A DNA stretch of 64,000 bases. Origin: Wyeomyia smithii (Eukaryota; Arthropoda; Insecta; Diptera; Culicidae). The position numbers and the translations under genes are program-made. This document shows, in pieces, positions 33,841 to 45,939 of the stretch. Numbering within the stretch: position 1 is the first letter of the stretch; the number at the start of each line of letters is the position of its first letter. Where the stretch lies: NCBI RefSeq assembly GCF_029784165.1, contig NC_073696.1, forward strand, positions 100,866,065 through 100,930,064, read 5' to 3'. A model generated the notes under the pieces. The model was not told the origin of the DNA and searched no databases. It worked only from the letters and a program-made list of their open reading frames with translations.

Positions 33841-36675
33841 TTTTTGCCTTTCTCCTAGAAAGGTATAGCAATCACTTGCAAAACCGAAAGTATAAAAGTG
33901 CTCCAAAGGGCCGAATGGCATATATCACTCGACTAAGCTCGACGAGCTGAGCATTTTCTGTATGTGTGTGTGTGTGTGTGTGTGTATGTGTGTGTGTGTA
34001 TGTGCAGATTTTAATTCTCACTCTCTTTTCTCAGAGATGGCTGAACCGATTTTCATGAAATCAACTGCAAATGAAAGGTCTCTTTGTCCCATAAGACCCT
34101 ATTGAATTTTCATTGTAATCGGATTTTTAGTTTAGAGGTTATGTTTCAAAATGTAAAAATCATGAAACATCATTATCTCGAAAACTACACAGCCGATTTG
34201 CCCAAAATTGATTTCAAATGAAAGGGCTACCTGAAAAACCCTCAACTTTTGAATTTCATAAAGATTGAACTTGTGGTTCAAAAGTTGTGACAAGAAACGT
34301 GTTTTGAAGACAACTTAATCTCACTCATGTTTCTCAGAGATGGCTGAACCGATTTTCATAAAATCAGTGTCAAATGGAAGGTCTAGTTGCCCCATAAGAC
34401 CCTATTGATTTGTTTTGCAATCGGACTATTACTTTGCCTGTTATGTTTAAAAATGTGAAATCCAGCTATGAAAAGGAACATATTCCAAAGACTACTTGCA
34501 CCCACTCACTTTTCTCAGAGATGGCTGACCCGATTTCCACAAAATTAGTGTCAATTAATAAGTTTAGCTGCCTCGTAACACCCTATTGAATTTTGCTGTA
34601 ATCGGACTGTAACTTCGTCTGTAAAGTACCAAAATGTGAAAATCACGAAACTTCATTATCTCAAAAACTAAACAACCGATTTGATCAATATTATTATCAG
34701 ATAAGCGGGCTAGTTAAGGGTTGACTGATGAATTATGATTAAGCACGTGGTTTCAAAGTTTGGCTGCCCTTTACGTTCCCATTTCATTTGATTATAATTG
34801 AACTTAAGCCACCGTTATGTATTAAATTGTTAATAAAACAATGAAAGTCTATTGTTTCACATGACTTATTTGAACATAACTAGTGTCATACGAACGAGTC
34901 ATCTCTCAAACTTACAAATAACAAACTTCATAACAATTTGATATGTGGCTCAAAAGTTATGGAAAGAAAAGAAATTCAAAGACTATTTAAAACTATACCT
35001 GCTTTGATTGATATATTTATGTGGCCTCAACTCAATTTAAATTTGGTTTTGTACTATTTGAACGTTTCAAAGACATTGATTCCTTGGCGATGTGTTTGAA
35101 GTCTGCAAATGCACAACGAATCGGCCATAGGATATGTTCAAAGTCAAAAGACAAATCGTTTGGTTTATCGGTTTCATTGGTTTTATCGAAATGACAACCG
35201 ACTTTTGGCTTCTGTACATCGCCCTAATTCTGAATATATTCATATTGAGTGGTATTCGGTCATTTTCAGCAAATTTTCTGGCATCAATGTAACACCGGAA
35301 ATAGCCATATTGGGAGGTATTTAGTTATTTTGGTTGTTTTCCAGAAACTAACAGTGGTCGTCTTTAAATTCAAAATGGTGTCAAGGGTCAATGTTTGGTT
35401 TCTATGCATCATCTCGATAACGGAAATATTCATGTTGAGTATTATTTGGTCATTTTCGACTGTTTCCTATAAGTTGCCATTCAGCGATTCAAAATGGTGT
35501 CTGAGGTCAATTGTTAGCTCCTTGCATCATTCTGGTTCCAGAGATACTCATATTGGATGGTATTTGGTTAATTTAGGCTTTTTTTTCACAAACCGGAAGT
35601 CGCCATCTTGGATTTCAAAATGGTATTTAATATAATTTCTGGCCTCTGAGCGTCATTCTGGTTGAAGAAACACTCATTCTGGGTGTAATTTGATCATTTT
35701 CGATTTCAGCTGCTGTGTATCATTCTAGATCCGGAGATACTCATGTTAGACGGAAATGGCCGATTTTTTGGCTGTTTTCCAGAAACCACAAGTTGCCATC
35801 CTACAATTGATAATGGTGTCTGAAATCGATTTGTGGCTCTAGTGCATCATTACGATTCCGAAAATAACCATAATGGGTGGTATTTGGTCGTTTGCCGAGG
35901 GTTTTCCGTAGCCGGAAGTCGCCATATTAGAATTCAAAATGGTATCTGTGGTCGAATTTAGCTCCTGTGTATCTTTCTTGTGGTCCCCGTGGCTCTGTGG
36001 TTAGCGATGTCAAGGATCTTTTTGAACTGGAAATTTTCTCGACTCAGCACTGAGGCACGGTGTATCGTTGTACTTATCCTACACATGCAAAATGTGCCAA
36101 AAACAATATCCAAAATGTTGCCTGAGGTCGATTATGGAACATATTTGTTACCACTAAAAACATTCACCTGCCAAATATGGTTCCATTTAGTTGATTAGTT
36201 CGCGATATGTGCAGAAATTTGTGCAGAAATTTGTGCAGAAACATGTGCTTCCATAAGAGGAAGGGGCGTCGAACCATTATGGACATATTTATTACCCTTT
36301 AAAACATGCTAAATTCGGTTTCGTTTGCTTGGTTTGTTCTTGAGTTGTGCAGAAATGTATGTTTCATTTGTATTGGACCCCTCCTTTCCAGAAGAGGGAG
36401 GGGTCTCAAACTATCATAGGAACCTTTATCGGGACCAAAAACCCCTACATACAAATTTTCACGTCGATCGGTTCGGTAGTTTTCGAGCCTATATGGATCA
36501 AACAGACAGACAGACCGGACTACATTTTTATATGTATAGATTACAACATCAATATTTTAGAACCTAAAAAGTGACATACATTTATTGGATTGAAGCGTTC
36601 ATGTAAATCTATTTTTACAAATAACAAGTTTGAATGAGAAAGGCTCGGTCTGACCGCTAGGTGGATTAATTTAGG
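33841..36675 (-). mobile_element. element A, complete inverted satellite-bearing copy
   Basis: Read on the minus strand, it starts CCTAAATTAATCCACCTAGC (36675 downward) and proceeds through AGACCGAGCCTTTCTCATTC, the GTCTGTCTGTCTG segment, satellite units, the internal repeat ladder and a TG/CA tract (33959-34005), to the hairpin at 33847-33870 and a T run (A run on its own strand). It is collinear with the interrupted plus-strand copy around it, giving inverted repeats of more than 2.5 kb. Its satellite block is shorter (about six units, with one partial deletion near 35700). Confidence 0.85.
35340..35960 (-). repeat. satellite array, inverted copy, ~6 units
   Basis: Minus-strand counterparts of the ~125-bp units. 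CGCCAT/TGCCAT landmarks occur at about 35364, 35478, 35603, 35790 and 35918, alternating with ATTCTGGTTCCAGAGATACT-type text. One unit is partly deleted around 35700. Confidence 0.75.
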
Positions 36676-37557
36676 TTTTTTTTTTGCTCGTCACCTTTCA
36701 GAACGTTACCTCTAAATGTTTTTAGAAAAGAGGGCCTCACAAACAAATTTGCCCCGGGCTCCCCACCATCTAAATCCGGCCCTGACACTAGTTATGTTCG
36801 GCTGTGTAGTTTCTGAGATAATGAAGTTTCGTGATTTTCACATTTCGGTACATTACTAATAGCTAATAGCTGGATTTCACATTTTTAAACATAACAGGCA
36901 AAGTAAAAGTCCGATTGCAAAACAAATCAATTGGGTTTTATGGGGCAACTAGGCCTTCCATTTGACACTGAATTTATAAAAATCGGTTCAGCCATCTCTA
37001 AGAAACATGAGTGAGATTAAACAGTCTTCAGAACACGTTTCTGTTCATAACTTTTGAACCACAAGTCCAATCTTTATAAAATTCAAAAGTTAAGGGTTTT
37101 TCAGGTAGCCTGTTCATTTGAAACCAATTTTGTTCAAATCGGTTGTGTGGTTTTAGAGATAATGATGTTTCATGATTTTTACATTTTGATTCATAACCTA
37201 AACTAAAAATCCGATTACAATAAAATTTAATAGGGTCTTATGGGACAACAAGACCTTCCATTTGCAATTAATTTCATGAAAATCGGTCCAGCCATCTCTG
37301 AGAAAAGTGAGTGAGAATAAAAATCTGCACATACACACACACACATACACACACACACATACAGAAAATGCTCAGCTCGTCGAGCTGAGTCGAGTGATAT
37401 ATGCCATTCGGCCCTTTGGAGCACTTTTATACTTTCGGTTTTGCAAGTGATTGCTATACCTTTCTAGGAGAAAGGCAAAAAACAATATTTATTTGCATTG
37501 CATTTGCAACATTTACGGTGGAACTAGTATGAAGTTCTATTTTGAAGTAACAAAAAT

Positions 37558-38020
37558 GATATAGCCAAAGATTTTAATAATCCGTATTGCTTGAAAGCTT
37601 TGTATTGCTCTTTAGTGCGACCTATCTTAGAGAATGCTTCACTAGTTTGGCTTCCACATCAACTGACCTGGAGTTTACGAATTGAAAGAGTGCAAAAGAG
37701 ATTTGTCGCTAAGCTCCTGAACAATGAAGTAGATTGTCCCAAACTACTATCTTTACTTAATTTTCGTGTTCCATCGCGTGCTTCAAGGACTTCTACTCCT
37801 CTCCAAACATGGTTTCATCGCACAGCGTTTGGATTTGATGCCCCTATGTCTTCGATGATACGTGCATTTACTTCTGCTGAAGATTTATTTGAATTTGGTG
37901 AGCGTTCTAGTTGTTTCTCCAGTCGAGTAGCAAGATCTGCTTGTTTTACATTATGACGTTGACGATAATGATATATTCATATTCATTAAGACTTTATGTT
38001 AGATGGATAAATAAACTAAT
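37558..38020 (+). pseudogene. Jockey/CR1-like retrotransposon, 3' fragment
   Basis: A 121-codon stretch (37591-37956) reads LKALYCSLVRPILENASLVW, SLRIERVQKRFVAKLLNNE, DCPKLLSLLNFRVPSRASR and GFDAPMSSMIRAFTSAEDLF. The first part matches the RT C-terminus at 9.4-9.9 kb (LYCSLVRSIL, RIERVQ). A deletion has joined the RVQ region to the later LLNNE region. The tail after the stop (ATTAAGACTTT...GGATAAATAAACTA) resembles the 3' UTR and TAAA tail of that element. It is a 5'-truncated copy just downstream of element A. Confidence 0.75.
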
Positions 38021-38240
38021 AAGTCTTCTATTAAATCTCTATTACTTTTAACTACCTCATGCCTGCCTTTCTTCAGCAGCATCGTTTCAGTATTCACTAG
38101 CACATGTGATTCCGTATTTTTATTCCGCGATTTTCGTCCTAATTACACCATTAAAATTAGTTTTGTTCAAGAGTAGATGGAGGATTGACTGTGCTTATCA
38201 CAAAATTATTGTTATTATTATTCACTTTGCGAAAACACTA

Positions 38241-39461
38241 CAGTGTGAGGAATAATTATCCGTGTTTTTTTTTTCAGTGTATAACTAAGATTTGACAGAT
38301 GTAGAAATGAGCTTACCTATGCAGTTTTTAACCTTGGCCATGCGTAAACGAAACCACGAAATCTCCTTTGAAACAGTGTGCATTAAGTGTCATAATGAAG
38401 TCAAGTCCATTACGCAGTGCGGTGATCGAGTTGTATAAACAGGGAAAGCATCCAGTATCGCTAGTATGTTAAAAATGCCTATACAAACCATTAGCGACGC
38501 TAAAAAACGATATATTGAGCTGGGAAATTTAGAGGACCGTTCAAGGAGAGGCAGAAAAAGAACCGCTAGGACCCCTTGGAACCGGATATTTATTCGTCAC
38601 CGGATTAACCATGGTTCTAGAATGGTTATAAATTGACCCGAAATCTGTACGAAATATTCTTTACAAGGATTTAGGATTATGTTGTTACAAATTTTCAAAA
38701 AAATCATTACCTAAATGACAGGATGAAAGCAAATCGGTACCAAAAATCGAAGATTCTGTTGAAAGAATTTATCGATGGACGCCATTGCACAATTTTATTC
38801 ACCGGTGAGGAAATTTTCACTGTGGAGCAATTTCATAACCACCAAATGACCGTCAGTTTTTGCTAAGCGTATGAACGTAGCTCGATCACATTATCCAGTT
38901 TCGGTGATGGTTTGGACGGGAATTACGGCTACCGGTAAAACCCCCTTAATATTCATTGAAAAGGGTGTAAAAATCAATAAATTTGTTTACCAAAAGCTTT
39001 TAACCGACACAATGGCATCTTGGGCACATGTACATTTCGGCTAAACTAAATGGACATTACAACAAGATTGGGCTCCATCGTATGAAGCGAAAAAAACACT
39101 GTAGCAGGCTTTTTCCGAGATATTTAACTAAAGATGAATGGCCTTCAAATTCTCCAGATTTTAATCCAATTGACTATTCCGTTTGGTCTATTCTTGAATC
39201 CAAAACCTGTACTAAACCACACAAATCATTGGACCATTCGAAAGCTAGTCCAACCAAAGCCTGGGCTGCCATATCTGTGGACAAACTATCGTCCCTCGTC
39301 GAAAATTTCGCGTTGAAGCCAAAGGTGGACATTTCGAGTCCGTGATGTAAATATTACAAACTATGCTATTGTAACTACATTTTGTATAAATTCGTTGTTG
39401 TTTAATATTGAAAGTTAAAAACATTCAAAACATTGAACACGGATAATTTTTCTTCACCCTG
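38241..39461 (+). mobile_element. mariner-superfamily element (maT-like, DD37D type), 1221 bp, dead
   Basis: The TIRs are about 27 bp: CAGTGTGAGGAATAATTATC on the left and CAGGGTGAAGAAAAATTATC inward from the right, both continuing CGTGTT. TA flanks each end (38239-38240, 39462-39463). Inside, broken frames give an N-terminal DNA-binding region (MLKMPIQTISDAKKRYIELG, then LEDRSRRGRKR), FTVEQFHNHQ-like remnants, HYPVSVMVWTGITATGKTPL, QQDWAPSYEAKK (second Asp kept) and SPDFNPIDYSVWSILESK (third Asp kept). Several stops and frameshifts occur; 106 nt separate the last two Asp codons, eight fewer than DD37D spacing needs, so a small deletion is likely. It is a full-length but inactive copy. Confidence 0.88.
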
Positions 39462-39463
39462 TA

Positions 39464-42400
39464 CACACCGGTCGCACAGTTTTTTTTTGGTTCTGTCAAA
39501 TATTTTCATGATTAAAAGGCACTCGGGTAAGAAAATACTCTTAAATTTAGTTTCCCCGAAAGCCTATTAGCGACAAAAATATTTCAAGAGAAAAACAAAC
39601 AGTTTGTTTTATCGGTATAGTACTTTCTAGTACTGGTACTGGTATTTTCTGTTTTCTGTCTCCATGATCGGACAGCCACCATTGTTTAGCTAACCTTTTC
39701 TTGTTTGCATTAAAAAAATAAGATTTTCAGAAAGTGAGCTTTTTAAAATGAATAGGTTTTAATTTTTTTAAATTTTTTTCTCAAAAAAAAAGAGGAAATA
39801 TGATAAAACGAGGTAAACCAAACATAATGAAACATAAATCTAAACAAAATGTAATGGAAAGTGAAAGTTAACTCAGGAAACAAAAAATAATAAAAGTAAG
39901 TCCAAGCAATGCAAATTTGATTGTTGTAAACTGTAACTATATAGCGATATTGTTATTTCTTTGACGTTATAATTTTATGATAGTACAGTTAAATGAACGT
40001 ATTTGTTTGCAGAAAAAAAGCAGAAGGTTGTATCCATGGCATGACCGCGTGACTGACGTTGAATAGCGCGCATTTGGCATTAACAAATGCAGAGTAGAGT
40101 ACTCAAATAAGTACTACAAACGCAGAAGTACTGTATTGTAATAAAATTATCAGATGGTCAAAACTTCATCGCGGGACATCAGTTGGAAGAATCATTTTGG
40201 GGGCGGAATGGGTTTTGTGAAATTAAGCTACACACTTAAGTCATTTGAATAAAATCTTAGAACATTTTGCATTGTTTTGACAATCATAGAGAAAGTTATA
40301 GACAAAAAATTGATTGGCACTGTGAGATTTTCAAATAAATCTTTCCACCAATTGTTAATGTCTTGAAATATAACCCTTGGAATGTGTAGAAACTATTTTG
40401 CAAGTTATTTCATAAAATGGTGGTTGAAAAACGTGCTTTACAATAAGTATTTCGTCGTTTTAGTATCACTTTTTTGTACTTTACGACCTTCAAAAGGGCA
40501 TTACTCAAAAATGTACCGTACGATGATTTTGAAATTTTGACCAAAGATTCTGGACGTCATAACGAAACGAATGGTTTACTCAGATTTTTTGGTGCATTTT
40601 TTATAATAACGGTCTGTGGGAGCACCGTGCTTTGGTAATCTTTTGTAAGACTCACTCGAATCAAACGAACCAAATTATAACAATAATCTTACGCTTCATT
40701 TCGGTAACCACTTCTAGCTGTGAAAACAGTGTGAAAAGGAACAATACTTAACTTAGCAACAACAATAGTATGAATATCTGGAATAAACGTTCTGTGATTT
40801 ATATTTGAGTTATGTTAACATAATTGTATTTGAACTATCCGAGTTTATTATGCCGCTTATCTCAAATAACTCCACTAAACAAGTCGTGTCCGAATCGAGC
40901 AGTAATTTTTCTGAACATAATAATGTTATATTTTAACGTATTAATTCTATTTTTATAGCTTCGAGCTTGGGTCACAGCCAACAATCGGTAAAGGTATTTT
41001 TTTTCCTGCTGATTTTAGCTTACAAGGCTTCAAGAAAAACCCGAGATTCCCGTACCACTATTCTGCCAAAAGATATGTGTTATGTAATTGTTTTCATGAT
41101 TGGACCGCCGATCATAAAAGAATAATAATTTATTTGTTTGTTTTTCTGTCATCTGACTAACCTGCATTTCATATCACCAAGCGAAACAACAAACTGAGCA
41201 AAAATTTCCGTAAAAACGACATTTCAGCGGAGACAACCGCGGAATAAACCCACGCCGATGAAAAAGCTCAACATTTTCACAGCCGATCCAGCGTGACGAC
41301 AGAGAGGATGCTGTGCTGTGCACGGAAGATACCGTGAAGCTTAAAGCTGCATCTCGGTAGTGGCCTGCGCTGGTGTACAACGCAATAACCAAAAGCTGTA
41401 GACTGTTGGCATTGGTGGCCACAATGCTTTTCGGAATCGGGCGTTTTGGGAGCATTGACTAAAACCGATTTCAGACGCTTCAACGAACATGCCACGATGG
41501 AGGGTCACGATTGCTTATCCTTCCAATCCGTGGCTGGTGATTGATGCAGCGGGAGCGCATTGTCTTTTACTTACTGCTGGGCATGGGAATTGAAAACTAT
41601 GCTCCCGCCAGGCACGAGTATGCGCTTTCTCGTGCAACTCAGTTCCAACCAACACTTGGAAGCCGGGTCGAAACGGTAACGTTGATGTGCTCCGTATGCA
41701 TTTTGAAGCTTTTTTTACACTAGCGCTTGTTCGGATGCCGGTGCATAGTCTGTTCTCTCTTTCTTTCGGTTCTCCTGCACCGAGACCGGCGCCAAGGAAC
41801 GGTTAATATCCAGCACTCGATGCGCCGTCGTACCGTTCCGGAGTCGGGAGACAGGGAATTCTAGTCCAGTGAGGCTATTGTACCTGACAGTGTGCGATGC
41901 GGCGTGGCAGGCGGTTCAGGATTTCGGGAAGCATCCCAGGTCGTCATCGAAATTAAGTTTGCAGTGCCATTATTCGAAAGCCGACAACAGTCAAGGATAG
42001 TCGTACGTTTAACTTGACTCCGGGAAATTCTTGACTATGGTCACGGCGCACTTGATGTTCCCAGGGACTTCTGGAAATAACATTCACCGGGTGCCAGTGC
42101 ATCATCATCAACATCATCATCATCATCGTCTTTGTTGTTGTTCTGTGCGTCCCACCAGGTCTCACCCCCTAGGTTCTGAATCGATACTGTTGTTATAAGT
42201 AAAAGTAGGACCAAATACTGATCCAGTCACGTTGCTATACCCAAACGAAGTGGAGCCAACCCAAAACAAGTTACTGTTTTATTCTGGTGTTAAATGGCCA
42301 GTCGAGAAGAAACGTTATTCACGAAGAAAGGAAATAGTTGTGATTGTGTATGTTCTGCGATGGGATAGTTGATGTGTAAAATTTGTGTAAAACCGTCAGC

Positions 42401-42780
42401 CACAGTAACAGAGGAATACATCCAGTATGATAAACAAAATTCAATTTCAAAATGTGAATACTTCAGCAATTATAAAATAACTGTTGTGCCCCAAAACAAG
42501 TGGAACAAGGGGGAACAAATCCAACCAAACTGCGATTGTAAGCAATAAAAATAATACAGGTAAGAATTACTACAAAACCAAAATTATTATCGTTTTCTGT
42601 TTCCTATTTATTACATCATCAACCAAACATGTGGTTATTTTATATATATCCAACAATAATAATTAACACATTCATTTTTCTTTTCGTAAAATTACGTTTC
42701 ATGCTTTGTATAAAATGTAAAGATAAAATTTCTGGGCATCGCCGGTAGTAGCACAAATGTAGTTCGAAGCAACATATCAT
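39464..42780. other. no recognisable gene or element
   Basis: AT-rich to 41.1 kb. A GC-richer stretch lies at 41.2-42.2 kb, including a CAT/ATC repeat at 42100-42125. No frame over 93 codons and no known motif. Host exons cannot be ruled out at 41.2-41.9 kb. Confidence 0.35.
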
Positions 42781-43282
42781 ACAATGTTTTGTGTTTTACA
42801 ATTAGGCGGTTATCTTTGGCTGAAGCAGTTTTTCCTTTGTGAAGTTGCTCATGCGTACTGGAACCGTTAGATTTGAGTAATCAAGGGGGTCCTTGCGCCA
42901 GGGTATGTTACTGTCAATAGCCCAAGATCGAATCGACGAGAACCAGTTATTGCAACTTGTACTTAGGAAAAGATTCATTTTCAGTTTGACAAATATTAGA
43001 ATGAGAGGAGGACTTTTGCTCCAGAGCATTTTTAATTTGTTAGGAATTATTAATAAAAAGTTGAAGTAACGTTATTCATAACAATTACAAACCTAACTTT
43101 ACGACTTTCAACATTTGACAATGAGGTACATAGTACATATAGGTACTTTTTTGCTAAATTTGCTGAAAAGAAATTCCTAATATGTAACTTATAATTTAGC
43201 AATTTTCATGATCAACTAATTAAAAACGCTTTTATAAGAAAAAATGTTGGCAGAACATCCTTATTACCGGCAGAAAATCTCT

Positions 43283-43525
43283 TGCTAAGATACATGGAGA
43301 CATTTTACAGACAAAAATTTAAAGCTTTTAAAAATATTCGGAAGCAATCTCCACACTATACACAAGGCCGTCTTTTCCCAGTCATATATCACAGCTGAAG
43401 CATTCTGGAATCGTAGCATTCCTCTTTTATCGGCTGGAATATCACGAAGACATGCCTCATACACACGATCATTCTGCTTGTTCAAAACAGCTTCCAACGT
43501 AAACAGTTTTCCATCTGAAAAAAAA
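43283..43525 (-). pseudogene. mariner-superfamily transposase fragment
   Basis: One frame reads DGKLFTLEAVLNKQNDRVYE, ACLRDIPADKRGML, then RFQNASAVIYDW. The LFTxE...NKQNDRVY motif is characteristic of transposases related to the maT/mariner group, around the first catalytic Asp. The frame ends at 43285 after losing similarity. Just upstream on the same strand lies GATTTTTTTTCAG, a plausible splice acceptor. No TIRs were found. Possibly the region at 42800-43030 (minus) holds a further remnant (KDPLDYS), but that is weak. Confidence 0.5.
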
Positions 43526-45119
43526 TCTGATTAGCTACGTGCGCCTTTAGTAGCAATCGAAATATGGCAACCCTGATGGCACTATTTATGCGGGATAATC
43601 CATGAATATTTTATTTCTTGAAAGCTCCAAGGTCATTTTTAATTATTTTATGCATAGTTTTATGATCAGATCTCTGCATTTTCGAATCATAACAATGAAA
43701 CTAGATATTTCGGCAGTCATTTCGATTCTAACAAACAGATCAAATAGATTTGAAAACGGGTTACTTTCCCGTCTGATGATAAAATATAAATAAATTTAGA
43801 CGGGTTTAATCAATTTAAAAAAAAAATATGACTTTATTTCCTTGTTTTTAATAATCAAATTTCAAGCCACTATGTGGTATGCGTATTGAATATTAATATA
43901 ATCAATTTGGTTCCGGGTACTTGATTCGATTTTCATCGGAATAGTTATGTGTTTTGGTTCATGTCAAAAACTGGTCATTGTTTCTATCCGGAATCACTCA
44001 ACTTGCTTCGAACTGGAAATCCGAAACCATTCCATAGGGTTCGAGTTGAAAAACGGTTTATTTGAGGTTTTAGAGGTAAACTATTTGTTGGAGAGAAACT
44101 AGCTCATGAGGTTGAAAAATTTTCATAAAAAGCCAAAAAAAAGAACTTTTTGAAGTTGGTAACAAAATAAGCCGTTTCACACCTCTGGTTGGATTTTATT
44201 TCCAGTTTATTTTGGACACGTAGTCAAAATAGAACAAAATAGTATTTTTCGCTGATCAAAACAACGAAAAATGTATGATTATCATAGCTAAGACATATTA
44301 CTTATCCAGGTTTCAAACCTAGACGAAAATGGCTATAATTTTTCATTGTGTTGATATGGTTTTGCATCACGCATCTCTTCGCGTGGAATACCTGGGGCAA
44401 TAAGCACCGTTGAGGCAAGATGTCCCTCCTCAGATTAACAATGGAGAAACGTTTTAATAACAAAATAATAATTCTCTAATTTGAATCTATCTTTTCAATT
44501 GTCACCCTGCCGATTTGGTAGCACTGCAATGTCAGAGAATGTAAATACAGACAAACAAAAGTTTTCGTTGCATACGGTTTTTTTCTCAATTGACATGCGT
44601 GCTTTTTAGCTTCTCAATTGTTGTTTTCCACCAGCGAAAAGTTTGCATCGAACTAACGTCAAGTAACATATTTCTGATGAAATATTGGTATGTTCCGATG
44701 AGCATAACCGTTATGTTATGTTGTTACGTTCGGGGCATAACGCTCCCCTTAGCTGGGAGCAAAAGAACTATTTCCGGAGTAATTCGCGTTTAGGGCGCAA
44801 CTAACAAAATGTAAACAAATCGTTTTATTACACCATTGGTTTCGAAAAGACTCACACAATTCATGGCAAGAATCCTTTCTTTTGTATAAATTGATAAAAT
44901 TATTTAAGTCAAGTTTTTAATAAAGGGCGATAAAACAAATTACCCAAAACAAAAGATACTTTGGAACTAGGTCCTTTACATTGTTTTGAAGCAACGGGCT
45001 TATTTGCGAAATATTTCGTAACAGGCGACAGTAAAGGGCGGATCAACTTTTGTTTCCAAAATAAAGGCGCATTTAAAGGAGCGCAACTGAAAAAAAAATA
45101 AAAACAAGGCGAAAGAAAG
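43526..45119. other. no recognisable gene or element
   Basis: AT-rich sequence with only short chance frames. Confidence 0.35.
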
Positions 45120-45205
45120 ATGGGCGTATCTCGTTGTCAGAATGCTTTAAGGCGAAATAGAGGTGGGCGAATCTCGTTGTCAGAATGCTCTAAGGCTCAT
45201 TAGGA
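45120..45205 (+). repeat. short tandem duplication, 43-bp units
   Basis: TGGGCGTATCTCGTTGTCAG at 45121 and TGGGCGAATCTCGTTGTCAG at 45164, both followed by AATGCTYTAAGGC. Two copies only. Confidence 0.8.
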
Positions 45206-45678
45206 AAAGATTAGAAGAAAAGCGCAGATTAAGGCCATAAACGCACAAATTTAGTGTAGTATTGTTAGGAAACTATAATCCAGGTTTATTTTACATCGAT
45301 TTTTGGTATTGATGTTAATGTTAGTCACTTCCTTTGAAATCACGATTTGAAAATGTACTTGCAAATTTTCAAACTGATATTCCCCAATCTTTATCTTTTG
45401 CCAGTTTCGCCCTTATCGCAAATTACTCCGGATTTGCAAACAAATTTTTTGCTTACATTTCATCCCGATTCCAGCAATGTCCGGAAGTCCAATCGGTGCT
45501 CATGGACCATTGCGATCGGTGCAAGAGGCAATCGAAAACGGTATCTCCAAAAACCGTATTGCCAGTTTTTATTAGATGAGTATCCGATGCGATGTATTGA
45601 AGGAGCTTCGATAATGCATCTCATAGATCAATTCGTTCCGCAATGAAAGCCTGAAAACTGCGTTGTTGATAGAGATGC

Positions 45679-45892
45679 GCCGAATAATAGGGCTGAAAAA
45701 TTTTTGAAAATTACCGAAAATTCGGATTATCGAATAATGATTTGACCTCGAGCTTGTCTAGGGTAATTCACTTTAGTTCAAGAGTAATTTGGCTTTTAAT
45801 TTTTCTTATTAAATCATCATGTTCTGTTGAATATTCGGCCGTCTGTGTGGCTGGATATTCGGCTGAAAAAAATTTTCCCAGCCCTATTATTC
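45679..45892. mobile_element. small inverted-repeat element, 214 bp
   Basis: GAATAATAGGGCTG (45682-45695) and its exact complement CAGCCCTATTATTC (45879-45892) face each other and continue inward as T/A-rich repeats. GATGC borders both sides (45674-45678, 45893-45897), a possible 5-bp duplication. It contains several ATTCGGC motifs. Non-coding; class not recognised. Confidence 0.5.
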
Positions 45893-45939
45893 GATGCAAC
45901 GCTAGTTGTTGAATGGTGATGCTAAAGGTTCGAGAAATC

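Larger units (their letters stand above)
33756..36784. mobile_element. hAT-type element, 3.03 kb, carrying an inverted element A
   Basis: The termini CAGGCCCGGATTT (left) and CAGGGCCGGATTT (inward from the right) are flanked by a perfect 8-bp duplication ACACTAGT (33748-33755, 36785-36792). Subterminal regions on both sides contain GCCCCGGGC and GAGGCC text. Between about 33841 and 36675 the interior is a complete reverse-oriented element A. No hAT transposase was seen, so this is a small non-autonomous hAT-type element (about 190 bp without its passenger) that was enlarged by an element A insertion. Confidence 0.85.
31320..37481 (+). mobile_element. element A, satellite-bearing copy split by an hAT-type insertion
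   Basis: The 5' part is 31320-33755 and the 3' part 36793-37481; the hAT-type element 33756-36784 lies between, with its 8-bp target duplication. The 5' end is CCTAAATTAATCCACCTAGC; the 3' end is the CCTTTCTAGGAGAAAGG hairpin plus CAAAAA. Unlike the copies at 25-31 kb, after ~140 bp this one carries an extra block: a CTGTCTGTCTGTCTAATCCA segment, a region with repeated GGAGGGG/CATACAAATG text (31560-31900), and ~125-bp satellite units (32023-33375). The same block is present in the inverted copy 33841-36675, so it belongs to a longer form of the element. No ORF. Confidence 0.78.

Noticed and set aside
42800..43029. Minus-strand frame with KDPLDYS near its end
   Set aside because: One short motif resembling the third catalytic region of mariner is too little; the rest does not align.
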